64,000 nt of DNA from VRUE01 sp963824705 (GCA_963824705.1 CAWGQE010000003.1:1612001-1676000), one strand, 5' to 3'; numbered from the stretch's first letter, positions 33,325 to 42,886 are shown. The notes: generated from the letters alone by a model not told the origin. Made by a program: numbers and translations.

Positions 33325-34444
33325 ATGCGAACCGCGATCGTCTCCGACCTGCACCTCGGCAGCGCCTTCGGCGAGGACCTGTTGCGCGATGCCGAGATCC
33401 GCCGCGTTCTGCTGGACGAGCTCGCCTCGGCGGAGCGGGTGGTCTTGCTCGGCGACGTGCTGGAGCTGCGCGAGACGCCGCTCGCCGCGGCGCTTGAGAG
33501 CGCTCGGCCCTTCCTCGAAGAGCTGGGCGAGGCGATGAGGGGCCGTCCCGTCGTGCTGGTCCCCGGCAACCATGACCATCGGCTCGCGGAACCGCTTGCT
33601 GGAGCAGCATGCGCTCGCCGGCAAGCCCCTCTCGCTCGAGCAGCGCGCCGAGCCGAGCGGCGAGGCCTGGGCGCGGATCGCCGGCTGGCTGGGCGGGGCC
33701 GAGCTACAGATCGCCTACCCGGGGATCTGGCTGCGCGACGACGTCTACGCCACCCACGGCCACTACATGGACTGCCACATGACGCTCCCCCGGCTCGAGT
33801 GCATCGCCGCGGCGGTGTCGATGCGAGTGTCCGGACCGCTGCCCGGCCCCCGCGCCGAGCCCGCCGACTACGAGCGCGTGCTGCGGCCCGTCTACGGCCT
33901 CACCTTCGGCGTCGCCCAGGGCGGCGGCGCGCGCAGCGCCAGCCGCCCATCCGAGCGTGCCTGGCGGGCGATGACGACCCGCAACGGCAACGGCAGTCGC
34001 GCCCGTCGTGCCGCAACCCGTGCGGCCCTCGGTGCTGCCGTGCCGGCAAGCATCTGGGGCATCAACCGCCTCCTCCGCGCCGACTTCGAGGTCACGCTTA
34101 CCTCCGGCGCGATCTCCCAGAGCGGCATCGCCGCGGCCACCGAGCTCGCCCGGCGCCTCGATCTCGACGCCCGCCACGTGATCACCGGCCACACCCACCG
34201 CGGCGGCCCCGAAGAGAGCGACGCCGAGTGGCCGCTCCCGGGCGGCGGGCGGCTCCACAACACCGGCAGCTGGGTCTTCGCCTCGGCCTTCCATCACCCC
34301 GGGACGCCCCCCGGTCCCTACTGGCCCGGCACGGTCACCTGGTTGGAGAACGAGGACCCGCCCCGCCGCACCCGCCTGCTGCTGGAGCGCCCTCGCGACG
34401 AGCTGCGTGTCACTGTCTCGAAGCTCGCCGCGACCGTCGACTGA
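33325..34444 (+). pseudogene. Calcineurin-like metallophosphoesterase, one frameshift
   Basis: The first part (ATG 33325) has the metal-binding motifs SDLHLG, LLGDVLE and GNHDH. After an extra G near 33588 the reading continues in the next frame with LLEQHALAGKPLSLE, YATHGHYMDCH and HVITGHTHRGGP. Together these are the five usual motifs of the calcineurin-like phosphoesterase fold, with a two-metal centre. The repaired product is 372 aa. Its substrate (nucleotide, lipid or protein phosphate) cannot be told. The frame is otherwise intact, so a sequencing error is likely. Confidence 0.82.
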
Positions 34445-34456
34445 GCAACCGACGGG

Positions 34457-35332
34457 CTAAAGCCAGTCGGCGACGATCCGGCCGATCTCCTCGCCCGCGT
34501 CCTCCTGCAGGAAGTGACCGGCGTTCTCGATCACACGCGGGGCGGGAAGATTGAGTCGCGAGGAGACCTGTTCGCCCACCGAGAGCGGCAGGGCCGGGTC
34601 GGAGTCCGCCCAGAGGACCAGCGCCGGGCGCTCGTCCTCGCGCAGCGCATCGGCCACCCGCCTGCCCTCGGCCGCGCCCGGGGCGTCGGGCTCGGTCGGC
34701 AGGATCAGCGGGAAGGCGCGGGTCCCGGCCTTCGACTCGGGGGTCGGGAAGGGCGCCTCGTAGGCGGCGATCACATCGTCGCCGGGGTCGTTCTTGCAAC
34801 CGGCCTTGACCAGGAAGCCCGCCGGCACATCCGGGTTCCGGCGGACGTAGTCGCGGAATTTGAGCCAGGTCTCGCTCATCTTCTGGTGGCCGGTGAAGGG
34901 ACCGGTGTCCATGATCACCAGGCGCGAGAAACGGTCGGGGTGCTCGACCGCGAGCCGCAGCCCGATCGGACCGCCCCAGTCGTGGACGACGGCGGTGGCG
35001 TCGCGCACGTCGAGCTGCTCGAGCAACGCCGCCATCAGCTCGACGTGGCGGTCGTAGGTGTACCAGTCGAGATCGGTGGGCTTGTCGGAGCGGCCGAAGC
35101 CGGCGTAGTCGGGAGCGATGCAGCGGTAGCCGGCGTCGCGCACCGGCGGGATCACCTTGCGCCAGAGGAACGACCAGGTCGGCTCGCCGTGGAAGAAGAC
35201 GACCGGTCTCCCCTCCCCCTCGTCGAGATAGGCGAGCCGCAGCCCGTCCACCTCGCGGTAGCTCGATTCGAAGGGAAAGTCTGGCAGCCCCCGCAGGCTC
35301 TCCTCCGGCGTTCTCACCGCCTCGATGCTCAC
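34457..35332 (-). CDS. Haloalkane dehalogenase (alpha/beta hydrolase)
   Basis: A 291-aa protein starting at GTG 35332 (SIEAVRTPEESLRGLPDF). It carries HLD-type signatures: HGEPTWSFLWRK with the halide-contacting residues, VVHDWGGPIG with the nucleophile Asp, AYEAPFPTPESKAGTRAFP in the cap domain, and GHFLQED with the catalytic His. Such enzymes hydrolyse carbon-halogen bonds to alcohols in the cytosol. The open frame continues upstream into the protease gene, but that is coincidence of frame; the protease stops at 35340 in another frame, 8 nt away. Confidence 0.88.
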   Translation of the reverse strand: MSIEAVRTPEESLRGLPDFPFESSYREVDGLRLAYLDEGEGRPVVFFHGEPTWSFLWRKVIPPVRDAGYRCIAPDYAGFGRSDKPTDLDWYTYDRHVELMAALLEQLDVRDATAVVHDWGGPIGLRLAVEHPDRFSRLVIMDTGPFTGHQKMSETWLKFRDYVRRNPDVPAGFLVKAGCKNDPGDDVIAAYEAPFPTPESKAGTRAFPLILPTEPDAPGAAEGRRVADALREDERPALVLWADSDPALPLSVGEQVSSRLNLPAPRVIENAGHFLQEDAGEEIGRIVADWL

Positions 35333-35339
35333 GCCGCGA

Positions 35340-36208
35340 TCATGGCAGTTGCCGCAGGAAGGCGCCGATTTCGGGTCCGAAGTAGGGCGAGAAGAGCTGG
35401 GTCGGCCGGCCCTGATAGCTGTAGCTGGTGACGCCGTTGACGAATTCGCCGTCAACGAGCCAGGCGCCACCGCTGGAGCCGGCGGCCATGTCGCAGGAGG
35501 CCGGCATGGTCGGCGGACCGGAGAAGCGATCGGTGAGGGAGTCGACCCCGAGGCCGTGGGCGCGGCAGCTGCGCAGCTCTTCCCCCCGGCGCGCGCCGCC
35601 GGGTAGCCGAAGATCTGGAAGGCGCCGCGGCGGGATTTCCCGGTCGCATAGCCGCGGGCGCCGACGACATCGGTCAGCTCGCCCAGCTCGTTCGGCTCGA
35701 CCCGTAGCGCCGCGACGTCGAAGTCGGGATTTTCGCGATGGCGCCATTGCGGCATCACGTAGATGGACTCGGCGACGAAGGTCCCGAAGGGACGGTTGCC
35801 GTGGTCGTAGGCGGGGACGAAGGTGAGCTGCTTACCCTCGACTCCCTCTTCGATCACGCAGTGCCCCGCGGTGAGGACGATCGAGCGGCTCGGCGTGTTC
35901 AGCGCCGTGCCCGAGCATGAGTAGGGACCCGTGACCGGGTCGATGCCGAAGATCCTGCCGTTGGTGCGGGCACCGTCTTCGGCGGCGTCGAGGACGCGGA
36001 CGCTGCTGGCCCCGGCGCGGGAAGCTTTTCTGAAGGCCGGCGCCGGCGGTCGTCCGGGAGCATGCAAGGGCCGGGCAAGACCAGGAGGCGATGCACTCAG
36101 CTCATGCACCGCCGGCGGCGTGGCCTGTGCGGCGGCCGGAAGCAATGCGGTGAGGGCCGTCAAAGCGGCAAGTACTCCTCGCGCCTGCGGTCTCATCGCC
36201 CCGTTCAT
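35340..36208 (-). pseudogene. Secreted trypsin-like protease, one frameshift
   Basis: Signal peptide at the start (MNGAMRPQARGVLAALTALT, cleaved near AQA). The first frame carries CSGTALNTPSRSIVLTAGHC (His) and NPDFDVAALR (Asp). A run of six C's at 35582-35587 (G6 in the message) marks the shift, after which the second frame supplies AGSSGGAWL (Ser) and ends at 35340. One more base in the run restores 289 aa. The order of motifs matches the protease at 31-960. A homopolymer-length error is the simplest explanation. Confidence 0.82.
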
Positions 36209-36342
36209 CGGCGCAAGGGTGCCAGGAGGATGACTTTTGCAAGCGAGATTGGCCGTGCGGGCATTTGTCGCAGGAAACACTTGACCCGGGCAGAAGCTGC
36301 TCCTGGCAATTTCCCTGTCTCCTCTCACCGAAAGGGTTACTC

Positions 36343-37101
36343 ATGAACGAAGACAGCCTGATCAGCGGCTGGTGGGTCTTCGCCGGCGTGCTGCTGCTCA
36401 TCGCCGGCGTCCTCAACATCATCTACGGGATCGCCGCGATCGGCGACTCGAAGTTCTTCACCGAAAACGCGACCTACATCATCAGCGGCCTGCACACCTG
36501 GGGCTGGATCAGCCTGATCATCGGCGTGCTCGAGCTGGTCGCCGCGTTCTCGCTCTTCTCCGGCGGCGAATACGGCCGCTGGTTCGGGATCTTCGTCGGC
36601 TCGCTCAACGCGATCGCCGCGCTGCTCTCGATCCCCGCCTACCCCTTCTGGTCGCTGGCGATCTTCGCCCTCTCGATCATCATCGTCTACAAGCTGGCCG
36701 AGGGCCCGGAGGGCCCCGATCCCAAGGCTGAGAAGCACGGTCAGCCGGCAGCGGCGATCCAGAGACCTGCCGTGGACGAAGGCCCCGGGAACCCGGGGCC
36801 TTCGTCGTCTCGGCGCCGAGCGGCACCTGCGCGTCGAGGGTCGACCACGGCGCCACGGCCCGCTCGTGGCTCTCGTAGAGGACGTCGACGCCGGCGAGCC
36901 GGTCCTGCCAGCCGCGGCGCCGCTCGTCGAAGAGGACGCCGAGGAAGCCGAGGCCGAAACGGGATCGCGGCGAGGACAAGTCCGACCAGCCGCCGCAGCG
37001 ACTGTCGCGGCGGCAGGCCACGGCCGTCGTCGCCGAGCCTGATGCCGAAGAAGCGCATGCCCGGGGTCTGCCCGGCGAGCGACCAGAAGACGACCAGGTA
37101 G
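36343..37101 (+). CDS. Four-helix membrane protein (DUF7144-like)
   Basis: The start at 36343 is preceded by GAAAGGG. Residues 1-125 form four hydrophobic helices (GWWVFAGVLLLIAGVLNIIY, GWISLIIGVLELVAAFSLF, FGIFVGSLNAIAALLSI, FWSLAIFALSIIIVYKL), a layout found in DUF7144-type proteins. The frame stays open to 37101, but residues beyond ~130 are an antisense shadow of the RDD-type gene. The true end is probably near 36.7 kb: a stop in the neighbouring frame lies at 36729-36731, just before the terminator hairpin, which implies an indel here too. Confidence 0.65.
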   Translation: MNEDSLISGWWVFAGVLLLIAGVLNIIYGIAAIGDSKFFTENATYIISGLHTWGWISLIIGVLELVAAFSLFSGGEYGRWFGIFVGSLNAIAALLSIPAYPFWSLAIFALSIIIVYKLAEGPEGPDPKAEKHGQPAAAIQRPAVDEGPGNPGPSSSRRRAAPARRGSTTAPRPARGSRRGRRRRRAGPASRGAARRRGRRGSRGRNGIAARTSPTSRRSDCRGGRPRPSSPSLMPKKRMPGVCPASDQKTTR

Positions 37102-37792
37102 AGGGAGCCCAGCGCGATCCAGGCGGCGCGTGCCGAGGGCCAGGACGAAGCCGGAGACGCCGTTGCCGTTGCCGGTGAAGGCGGAGGCGATCAGCGCCGC
37201 GACCGCGGCCAGGCCGGAGAAGGCGAGGTTGACGATCAGCAGCGTCGAGGCCGAAGGCGAGCGCCGCGGGTGACGCGCGCCGGCGCGCTCGGTCGGCTCG
37301 GCGCGGCGCTTGCGGAAGACGACCCTGCGCGCGACGCGCTCGAGCGACGCCGTCGAGCGCGCCGGGTGACGTCGCCGATCGTGTGGCCGACGTCCTCGAT
37401 CAGGCCGACGCTCTGGGCGCTGATCGCGGCGCGCAGCTCCGGCGCCTCGGCGATCCGCTCGACCAGCCGCTGCGCCTCGTCGCTGGCCAGCAGCCGCCGC
37501 CAGACCTCGTCGACCATCTCGCTGTCGAGCGCGTCGATCAGGGCCTGCTTGACCGTGTCGCTCTCCAGCGCACCGTGGACCGCCTCCTCGACCAGCCGGG
37601 CCCTGCAGGACCCGGACCAGCGCCCGTTCGACCGCCTCGCTCTCGACCGCGGCGACCATCGCCTCCTCGGCGGCGCCTCGACCGCGCGGTCGATCCCGCC
37701 GCCTTGCCGACCGAGCGGGCGCCGCGCACACCGGCACCGAGCAGGCGCACCGAGAGCGGCAGCGGGGCCTGGGAATCGGGGCCGTCAGCCAT
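36741..37792 (-). pseudogene. RDD-family membrane protein, multiple frameshifts
   Basis: Recognisable pieces of one protein occur in successive frames. The start is MADGPDSQAPLPLSVRLLGA (37792). Helical parts follow: MVDEVWRRLLASDEAQRLVE, RRVVFRKRRAEPTERAGA and NLAFSGLAAVAALIASAFTG. Then comes the RDD-type core PGHALL/MRFFGIRLGDDGRGLPPR and FLGVLFDERRRGWQDRLAGV. At least four single-base shifts are needed within 1 kb, and no in-frame stop interrupts the conserved pieces. RDD proteins are small integral membrane proteins of unclear or transport function. The 3' end is approximate. Confidence 0.6.
36775..36806. terminator. Strong hairpin between convergent genes
   Basis: GACGAAGGCCCCGGG (36775-36789) pairs perfectly over 15 bp with CCCGGGGCCTTCGTC (36792-36806). 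Its position between the plus-strand membrane-protein gene and the minus-strand RDD-type gene marks it as a bidirectional terminator, and helps to place the true ends of both genes. Confidence 0.7.
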
Positions 37793-37816
37793 CGCGGGCG
37801 AGTATACGGTCGCTGT

Positions 37817-37853
37817 GGTCGAGGTTCACCGCTATCCGGATCGAACCTCGACC
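37817..37853. repeat. Hairpin, copy 1 of a repeated element
   Basis: GGTCGAGGTTC (37817-37827) pairs with GAACCTCGACC (37843-37853) over 11 bp and is followed by GCGC. The core GGTCGAGGTT/AACCTCGACC plus GCGC recurs at 52776-52820. It lies between the Nudix-like gene and the RDD-type gene. Confidence 0.55.
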
Positions 37854-37859
37854 GCGCAG

Positions 37860-38330
37860 CTAGGTGTCGAGCGTTCGAGCAGGCGATCGACGAAGCTCGG
37901 CCTGCGCCGGCAGGATCTTGCGGCGCGCCTCTCGGGGTCGAACCACTCGGCCCGGTCGACCTCGGGGAACTCCTGCTCGGTGCCGGAGCGCGGCGGCCAC
38001 TCCATCGTGAAGGTGTTGCTCGCAGCGCCGCCGGGTCGAACTCCGCCTCCGCAGCCCAGCCGTGGACGACCTTGCCGCCCTTCTGACGCATCGAGCCGAG
38101 CTCGATCAGGTCGCCGGGGTCGAGACCGGGCGCGGCCGGTCCCAGCTCCTCCCCCATCTCGCGCAACGCGCAGCGCGCAGCTCCTCTCCCTGGTCCGGTT
38201 CGCCCTTCGGGATCGACCAGGCGCCGAGGTCCTTCTTCGCCCAGAACGGCCCGCCGGGATGGACGAGGAGCAGCGCGGGCGCCGCGCGGTTGCGGAAGAG
38301 GAGCACACCGGCGCTTTCCTTCGCCGCCAC
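37860..38330 (-). pseudogene. Nudix hydrolase, frameshifted
   Basis: The first frame (GTG 38330) gives SAGVLLFRNR, HPGGPFWAKKDLGAWSIPKG and EPDQGEELRAA. The next gives REMGEELG, completing the Nudix box GX5EX7REUXEEXGU across the shift near 38172. A third frame gives FTMEWPPRSGTEQEFPEVDR and AEWFDPE. At least two indels are needed. The family hydrolyses nucleoside diphosphate derivatives such as NTPs, ADP-ribose or diadenosine phosphates. It starts 4 nt after the hydrolase stop, so the two are probably an operon. Confidence 0.72.
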
Positions 38331-38334
38331 CTGG

Positions 38335-39268
38335 CTAAGCGACCGCGCGCAGCCGGCGCTTGGCCTGCTGGGCGATCACGGCGGCCCATTCGGAATCGTC
38401 GATCCGCACGGGTGCCGTCGTCGCGAGGAAATCGGCAAGCGTGGCGGCGAGGCCCTCCGGGTCTTCGAGGAGGGGGAAGTGGGCAGCGCGGGGCAGCGTC
38501 TCGAAGCGGCAGTGCGGTATCGCCTCGTGAGGCGGCGCGCCCGTGCTCGATCGGGATCGTGCGGTCGCGCTCGCCCCAGACGATCAGGGTCGCCATGTCG
38601 CCGAGCAGGTAGAGCCGGTCGGTGGCGCTGACGTGCTGGCCGTGGACGTCGATGACCGAGCGCAGGGTCTGCAGGAACGCCCGCCGCGAGCCCGGCTCCT
38701 GCAGGGGCCGCAGCGCCCGGGCGACCGCCTCGAGGTAGACGCCCTTCGAGCTGCCGCGGGTGCGCAGCCGCCGCCCGGCGGCGTCGATCGCGTCGACCAG
38801 CCGCCGCTGGGTGGCGAGGCGGAGCAGCGGGGAGACACCGGGCAGCGCCGCGCCGCGCAACAGCGGGCTCACCTCGCGCCCGAGCCCACCGCTGGAGACC
38901 AGCACCAGCCGCTCGGTGCGTTGGGGGAATTGGTAGAAGAACTGCATCGCGACACCGCCGCCGAGCGAGTGGCCGACGATCGTCGCCCGCTCGACGCCGA
39001 TCGTCGTCAGCAGGTCGCGGATGCCGGCCGCGTGGGCGCCGAGCGAGTAGTCGCCGCGGGGCGTCGCCGAGTCGCCGTGGCCGATCAGGTCCGGCGCGAC
39101 CACCCGGTAGGAGCCGGCGAGCCTCTCGGCGACCGCCTGCCAGTGGCGCGAGGAGTTGACCATGCCGTGGATCAGGACCACGGTCGGCCCGCTGCCGGCG
39201 ACGCGGTAGACCACGCGGTGACCGTGCAGGTCGACCTCGTGGGCCTCAAAGCTGGTCGCCGCGTCCAC
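38335..39268 (-). pseudogene. Alpha/beta hydrolase, one frameshift
   Basis: The first 250 codons are in one frame: VVLIHGMVNSSRHWQAVAER, APDLIGHGDSATPRGDYSLG, the nucleophile elbow GHSLGGGVAM and VWGERDRTIPIEHG with the acid. An extra base near 38542 shifts to PPHEAIPHCRFETLPRAAHF, which supplies the catalytic His, and the stop at 38335. The repaired length is 310 aa, normal for the family. The substrate is unknown. It is divergent from the TSUP gene and heads a unit with the Nudix-like gene. Confidence 0.82.
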
Positions 39269-39345
39269 GCGGAGACCTTAGCGCCGCACGGGGTCCTTAT
39301 TCGTAGAGTCCCGGCGATCGTGAGCGCAAACCGCATCGAGCCGCG

Positions 39346-40098
39346 ATGAGCGGGGGTGAGATCCTCGCCATCGCTCTCGCCGGTCTGGCGGCCGGAGCGG
39401 TCAACGCGGCCGTCGGCAGCGGGACCCTGATCACCTTCCCGGTGCTCCTGGCATTCGGCTACGCGCCGGTGACCGCGAACGTCTCCAACACGATCGGGCT
39501 CGTTCCGGGCGCTCTCTCTGGAGCCTGGGGCTACCGGCGCGAGCTTGCGGGCCAGCGTTCACGGGCGATCCGCTTCGGCATCGCCTCGCTGCTCGGCGGG
39601 ACGACCGGGGCCGTGCTCCTCCTCACCCTGCCCTCCTCGGCCTTCAAGGCCATCGTCCCGGCCTTCATCGCGGTCGCGCTCGTGCTCGTAATCCTGCAGC
39701 CACGGATCAATCGCCTGCTTGCCTCGGGCGCGGTCGGCTCATGGCACGAGCGCGGGATCCTCCCCCCGCTCGCCGTCTACGCGACCGGGATCTATGGCGG
39801 CTACTTCGGCGCCGCGCAGGGAATCATGCTGCTCGCGTTTCTCGGCGTCGCCCTGCCGCAGAGCCTGCAGCGAACCAACGGTCTCAAGAACGTCCTCGTC
39901 GGTCTGGTCAACGGCGTCGCCGGCCTGCTCTTCGTCTTCGCCGCGCACGTCGCCTGGGCGCCCGTCGCGATCATCGCCGTCTCCTCGATGCTCGGCGGCC
40001 AGCTCGGCGCCCACTACGGCCGCCGCCTCTCCCCCAACGCGCTGCGCGCCCTGATCGTCGTCGTCGGGACGACCGCGATCGTCCGCCTGCTCGCGTGA
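39346..40098 (+). CDS. TSUP-family permease (TauE/SafE-like)
   Basis: A 250-aa integral membrane protein with about eight hydrophobic helices. The duplicated TSUP motif is visible: AGAVNAAVGSGTLITFPVLL near the N-terminus and GIYGGYFGAAQGIMLLAFLG in the second half. Members export sulfite, sulfonates or other small organic anions. No sulfur-metabolism gene is adjacent, so the substrate stays open. It is a single gene, divergent from the hydrolase. Confidence 0.88.
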   Translation: MSGGEILAIALAGLAAGAVNAAVGSGTLITFPVLLAFGYAPVTANVSNTIGLVPGALSGAWGYRRELAGQRSRAIRFGIASLLGGTTGAVLLLTLPSSAFKAIVPAFIAVALVLVILQPRINRLLASGAVGSWHERGILPPLAVYATGIYGGYFGAAQGIMLLAFLGVALPQSLQRTNGLKNVLVGLVNGVAGLLFVFAAHVAWAPVAIIAVSSMLGGQLGAHYGRRLSPNALRALIVVVGTTAIVRLLA

Positions 40099-40205
40099 TT
40101 GAGGGGGAGCCGGTCTCGCCATGTCCGACCGCCGTGCGTGAGAGGGTCGGCGGACCGACGACGCAGCCCCGCGCTCTCGCCCGCTCCCGAAAGGAACCCC
40201 CAGTC

Positions 40206-41372
40206 GTGAAACACCAGATCCGCCTTGTCGCAGCACTCGCCCTCGCCGGCCTTGTCGTCTTCGCCGCCGGCTGCGGCGGCTCCAGCTCCGACGACAGCAG
40301 TTCTGGCACCTTCAGAGTGGGACTCGAGGCGCCGCTCTCCGGCGAACAGTCGGTCCTCGGCAAGGGCATGCTGATGGGCGCGGAACTGGCGGCGACGAAG
40401 CTCAACGCGGCGGACGGGATCCTCGGCAAGCAGGTCGAAGTCGTCCCGATCGACGACGCGGCCGACCCGGCAACCGGCGTGAAGGCAGCGAAGTCCGCCA
40501 TCTCCGAAGGGCTCGACGGGATCGTCGGCCCTTACAACTCCGGCGTCGGCGTCGAAACCCTGCCGCTCTACATAAAGGCCGGCCTGGTCCCGATCCGCCT
40601 CACCTCCGACCAGTCGACCAACGGGCTCGGCTTCACCCTGCAGCCGATGAGCTACCAGATCGCCCCGGTCGCCTCGCGGGCGCTGACCGAGTGGCAGGGG
40701 GCCAAGTCCGTGGCGATCGCCTACGACCCGACGCAGAACTACACCGTCTCGGTCTCAAAAGCGCTGAAAGCGTCGCTGGAAAAGGCCGGCGTAACGGTGA
40801 CCGCTTACGCGAAGGTCCAACCCGGCAAGAAGTCCTACGCCGACGTGGTCGACAAGCTCGCCGCTACCGACCCCGACGTCATCTACGCCGCCGTCTACTT
40901 CCCCGAGGGCGGGCTGATCGCCAAGGAGATGCAGCAGGGCAAGGTGAAAGCCCAGTGCGTCGCCGACTACGCCTCATACGACACCGGCTTCGTCGAAACC
41001 GCCGGCGTCGCGGCCGCGCGGGCCTGCCCGGTGGTAGGGGTGCCGGCGCCGCAGGACTTCACCGCCGCGGCCGCCAAGGTCGACGAGTACGAAGAAGAAT
41101 TCGGCAGCGAACCCGGCACCTGGAGCCCCTACACCTACGACTCGCTCAACTTCCTAGCCGACGGTGCAAAGAAGGCAGGTGGAACCACCCCCGGCAAGCT
41201 CACCAAGGCGCTCGACGCCGTCAAGGGCTGGAAGGGCTGGACCGGCTCGGTCACGATCGACCCGAGCAACGGCAACCGCCAGCCCGCTACCGTAGTGATC
41301 GTCGACACCGACAAGAACGGCCAGCTCCACGTCGACGAGGACTGGGCCAAAGCGGTCGGCGCCCCCTACTAG
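40206..41372 (+). CDS. LivK-like ABC substrate-binding lipoprotein
   Basis: A 388-aa protein starting at GTG 40206. The signal ends in the lipobox FAAGC, followed by a Ser/Gly/Asp linker. The periplasmic-binding-type fold of the branched-chain amino-acid/amide family is clear: GLEAPLSGEQSVLGKGMLMG, GAELAATKLNAADGILGKQV, VVPIDDAADPATGVKAAKSA and DGIVGPYNSGVG. It should capture an amino acid or amide outside the membrane. No LivHMGF permease or ATPase genes are adjacent, so it is an orphan that may use a remote transporter or act as a sensor. Confidence 0.87.
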   Translation: MKHQIRLVAALALAGLVVFAAGCGGSSSDDSSSGTFRVGLEAPLSGEQSVLGKGMLMGAELAATKLNAADGILGKQVEVVPIDDAADPATGVKAAKSAISEGLDGIVGPYNSGVGVETLPLYIKAGLVPIRLTSDQSTNGLGFTLQPMSYQIAPVASRALTEWQGAKSVAIAYDPTQNYTVSVSKALKASLEKAGVTVTAYAKVQPGKKSYADVVDKLAATDPDVIYAAVYFPEGGLIAKEMQQGKVKAQCVADYASYDTGFVETAGVAAARACPVVGVPAPQDFTAAAAKVDEYEEEFGSEPGTWSPYTYDSLNFLADGAKKAGGTTPGKLTKALDAVKGWKGWTGSVTIDPSNGNRQPATVVIVDTDKNGQLHVDEDWAKAVGAPY

Positions 41373-41397
41373 GGGCGGGCGTAGCTCGGCCCGGTCG

Positions 41398-41426
41398 ACT
41401 GCGAGCCTCTTAAGGCAGCTCGCAGT
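41398..41426. terminator. Hairpin at the convergent gene ends
   Basis: ACTGCGAGC (41398-41406) pairs with GCTCGCAGT (41418-41426). The stop codon of the minus-strand RTX-repeat gene lies in the loop, and the plus-strand LivK-like gene ends at 41372. It probably terminates the LivK transcript. Confidence 0.45.
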
Positions 41427-42147
41427 TGACGAAGAGGTCGTCCCCAGGGCCACCGTCGCAGGAGTCCGCGGTTCCAAATCCGAAGACGGGCGCGGCGTTG
41501 TCGCCGTCGAGCTTGTCGATATCGGGGCCGCCCTCGAGCTCGTCGTCGCCGGAGCCGCCGAGCATGTTGTCGCAGCCGGCGCCACCGTCCAGCCGGTCAT
41601 GGCCGTTCCCACCGACGACGTGATCGCTCCCGTTCGCACCCCGGATCGAGTCGTCGCCAGGGCCTCCCCAGAGGTTGTCGTCGTCGTTGGCGCCATCGAT
41701 CCGGTCGTCGCCGGGGCCGCCGATGACATGGTCGTCCCCGCCACCGCCGTAGATCTTGTCCGCACCGCCGAACCCGTAGATGAGGTCCGGACCGTTGGTA
41801 CCGACGATCTTGTCCGGGCCTGGAGTTCCTTCGATCGTGTTCGTCGGCACTTCCCGAGAAGCGCCCGGCAGGTAGGTGGTGCATGAAGAAGACGAGGAGC
41901 TTCCATGGTGGTGATCCTCGCCGTGAGGATCGTCGTCGCGACTGTCGCAATCGTGTCCGTCGCCGTGCTCGTCGTGGTGCATGTAGACACGAGGCGCGTA
42001 GCGGTGGGAAGAGTGCGAGTGCCCGCGTTGATCGCACGAGCCGTGCGCACCGGCAGACTGCGCCGACGCACCCAGCAGGAGGAGAGCAGCGGGACAAACC
42101 GCGAGGAGGACGGGGATCGCCCCACCTGAAAGTGAAAGCCTTCTCAT
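41410..42147 (-). CDS. Secreted RTX/hemolysin-type calcium-binding repeat protein
   Basis: A 245-aa protein starting at 42147, chosen because GGGAG lies just upstream; the frame is open to 42279. A signal peptide (GGAIPVLLAVCPAALLLLGA) is followed by a His/Asp/Ser-rich linker (HSHSSHRYAPRVYMHHDEHG, DDPHGEDHHHGSSSSSS). Then come tandem RTX nonapeptides GGxGxDxux, such as GFGGADKIYGGGGDDHVIGG and GGSGDDELEGGPDIDKLDG. RTX repeats fold into a calcium-bound beta-roll outside the cell. The His-rich part may bind other metals. No enzymatic domain is present. Confidence 0.82.
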   Translation of the reverse strand: MRRLSLSGGAIPVLLAVCPAALLLLGASAQSAGAHGSCDQRGHSHSSHRYAPRVYMHHDEHGDGHDCDSRDDDPHGEDHHHGSSSSSSCTTYLPGASREVPTNTIEGTPGPDKIVGTNGPDLIYGFGGADKIYGGGGDDHVIGGPGDDRIDGANDDDNLWGGPGDDSIRGANGSDHVVGGNGHDRLDGGAGCDNMLGGSGDDELEGGPDIDKLDGDNAAPVFGFGTADSCDGGPGDDLFVNCELP

Positions 42148-42288
42148 ATCTCCCTTTGACCGCGGGCGCGCTCTCGCGACCCGGTTGAAGCCTGCCCGGA
42201 GGGCATGCATACCTCCTGCCGACGGCGATGTCGACCGTTCGGGGTCTGAATTTCGGCCAGACCTCGAGACCGAGTGCACGAGGGACGA

Positions 42289-42807
42289 CTACGCGGCGTC
42301 TGACTCGCGCGGGAAAAGCTGGATGACCGGGATCTCGCGGTTCGCCTTCGCCGCCTCACGACGATACGCCGCGTAAGGGGCGAAGACCTTGTCGGCAAGC
42401 GCCCAGAGCCTGCGACGCTCCGCCTCGTCCTCGATCACCGTGGCCCGCATCGGGACGCCGGCGAAGATGGCATCGGAGTTGGCGCGGAGGTTGTGGAACC
42501 AGGCGGGGTGCTTCGGATAGCCCAGCTTCGAGGCGACGATCGTCACCACGTCGCCGTCATGGAAGTAGACGACCGCGTTGCGCCGCCGCATGCCGCTCTT
42601 CGCGCCGCGGGTCTCCAACACCGCGGTACGGAGGAGGAGGCCCGATCCGAGGCGCCCGCCGGTCCACCGCAGGACGTATGGATCGACCTTCCAGAGGACG
42701 TTGACCGAGAGGAACCTGCCCGGACGGGTATTGGCGAGGGCTGCGTAGGCCCGGCTGATCGGGCCGCGCGGGCGGTTGGGGTCGACGTATTTGAGCGAGG
42801 CAGGCAT
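42289..42807 (-). CDS. Nitroreductase/deazaflavin (F420)-dependent oxidoreductase, second copy
   Basis: A 172-aa FDOR-type protein. The start MPASLKYVDPNRPRGPISRA at 42807 is preferred over the upstream open frame. Family hallmarks are VLETRGAKSGMRRRNAVVYF, TIVASKLGYPKHPAWFHNLR and the C-terminal NREIPVIQL. It should bind F420 in the split-barrel fold and reduce an unknown small molecule. It has an N-terminal extension of about 40 residues compared with the protein at 19454. Confidence 0.84.
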   Translation of the reverse strand: MPASLKYVDPNRPRGPISRAYAALANTRPGRFLSVNVLWKVDPYVLRWTGGRLGSGLLLRTAVLETRGAKSGMRRRNAVVYFHDGDVVTIVASKLGYPKHPAWFHNLRANSDAIFAGVPMRATVIEDEAERRRLWALADKVFAPYAAYRREAAKANREIPVIQLFPRESDAA

Positions 42808-42886
42808 CGCGAACTCTCCTACCGGACAGTATTCGTCAGCATCCAAAGCCCGGATGACGCGAATGGCGCGCCGGCGGCGCTCGGCG

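Noticed and set aside
34457..36328. A single 623-aa protease-dehalogenase fusion.
   Set aside because: The open frame joins them by chance: the protease's Ser motif lies in another frame and a GTG start exists for the dehalogenase.
36337..38166. A 609-codon minus-strand protein.
   Set aside because: A composite of pieces of Nudix, RDD-type and antisense sequence, open because of indels.
40206..41372. A complete branched-chain amino-acid ABC transporter.
   Set aside because: Only the binding protein is present; no permease or ATPase genes adjoin it.
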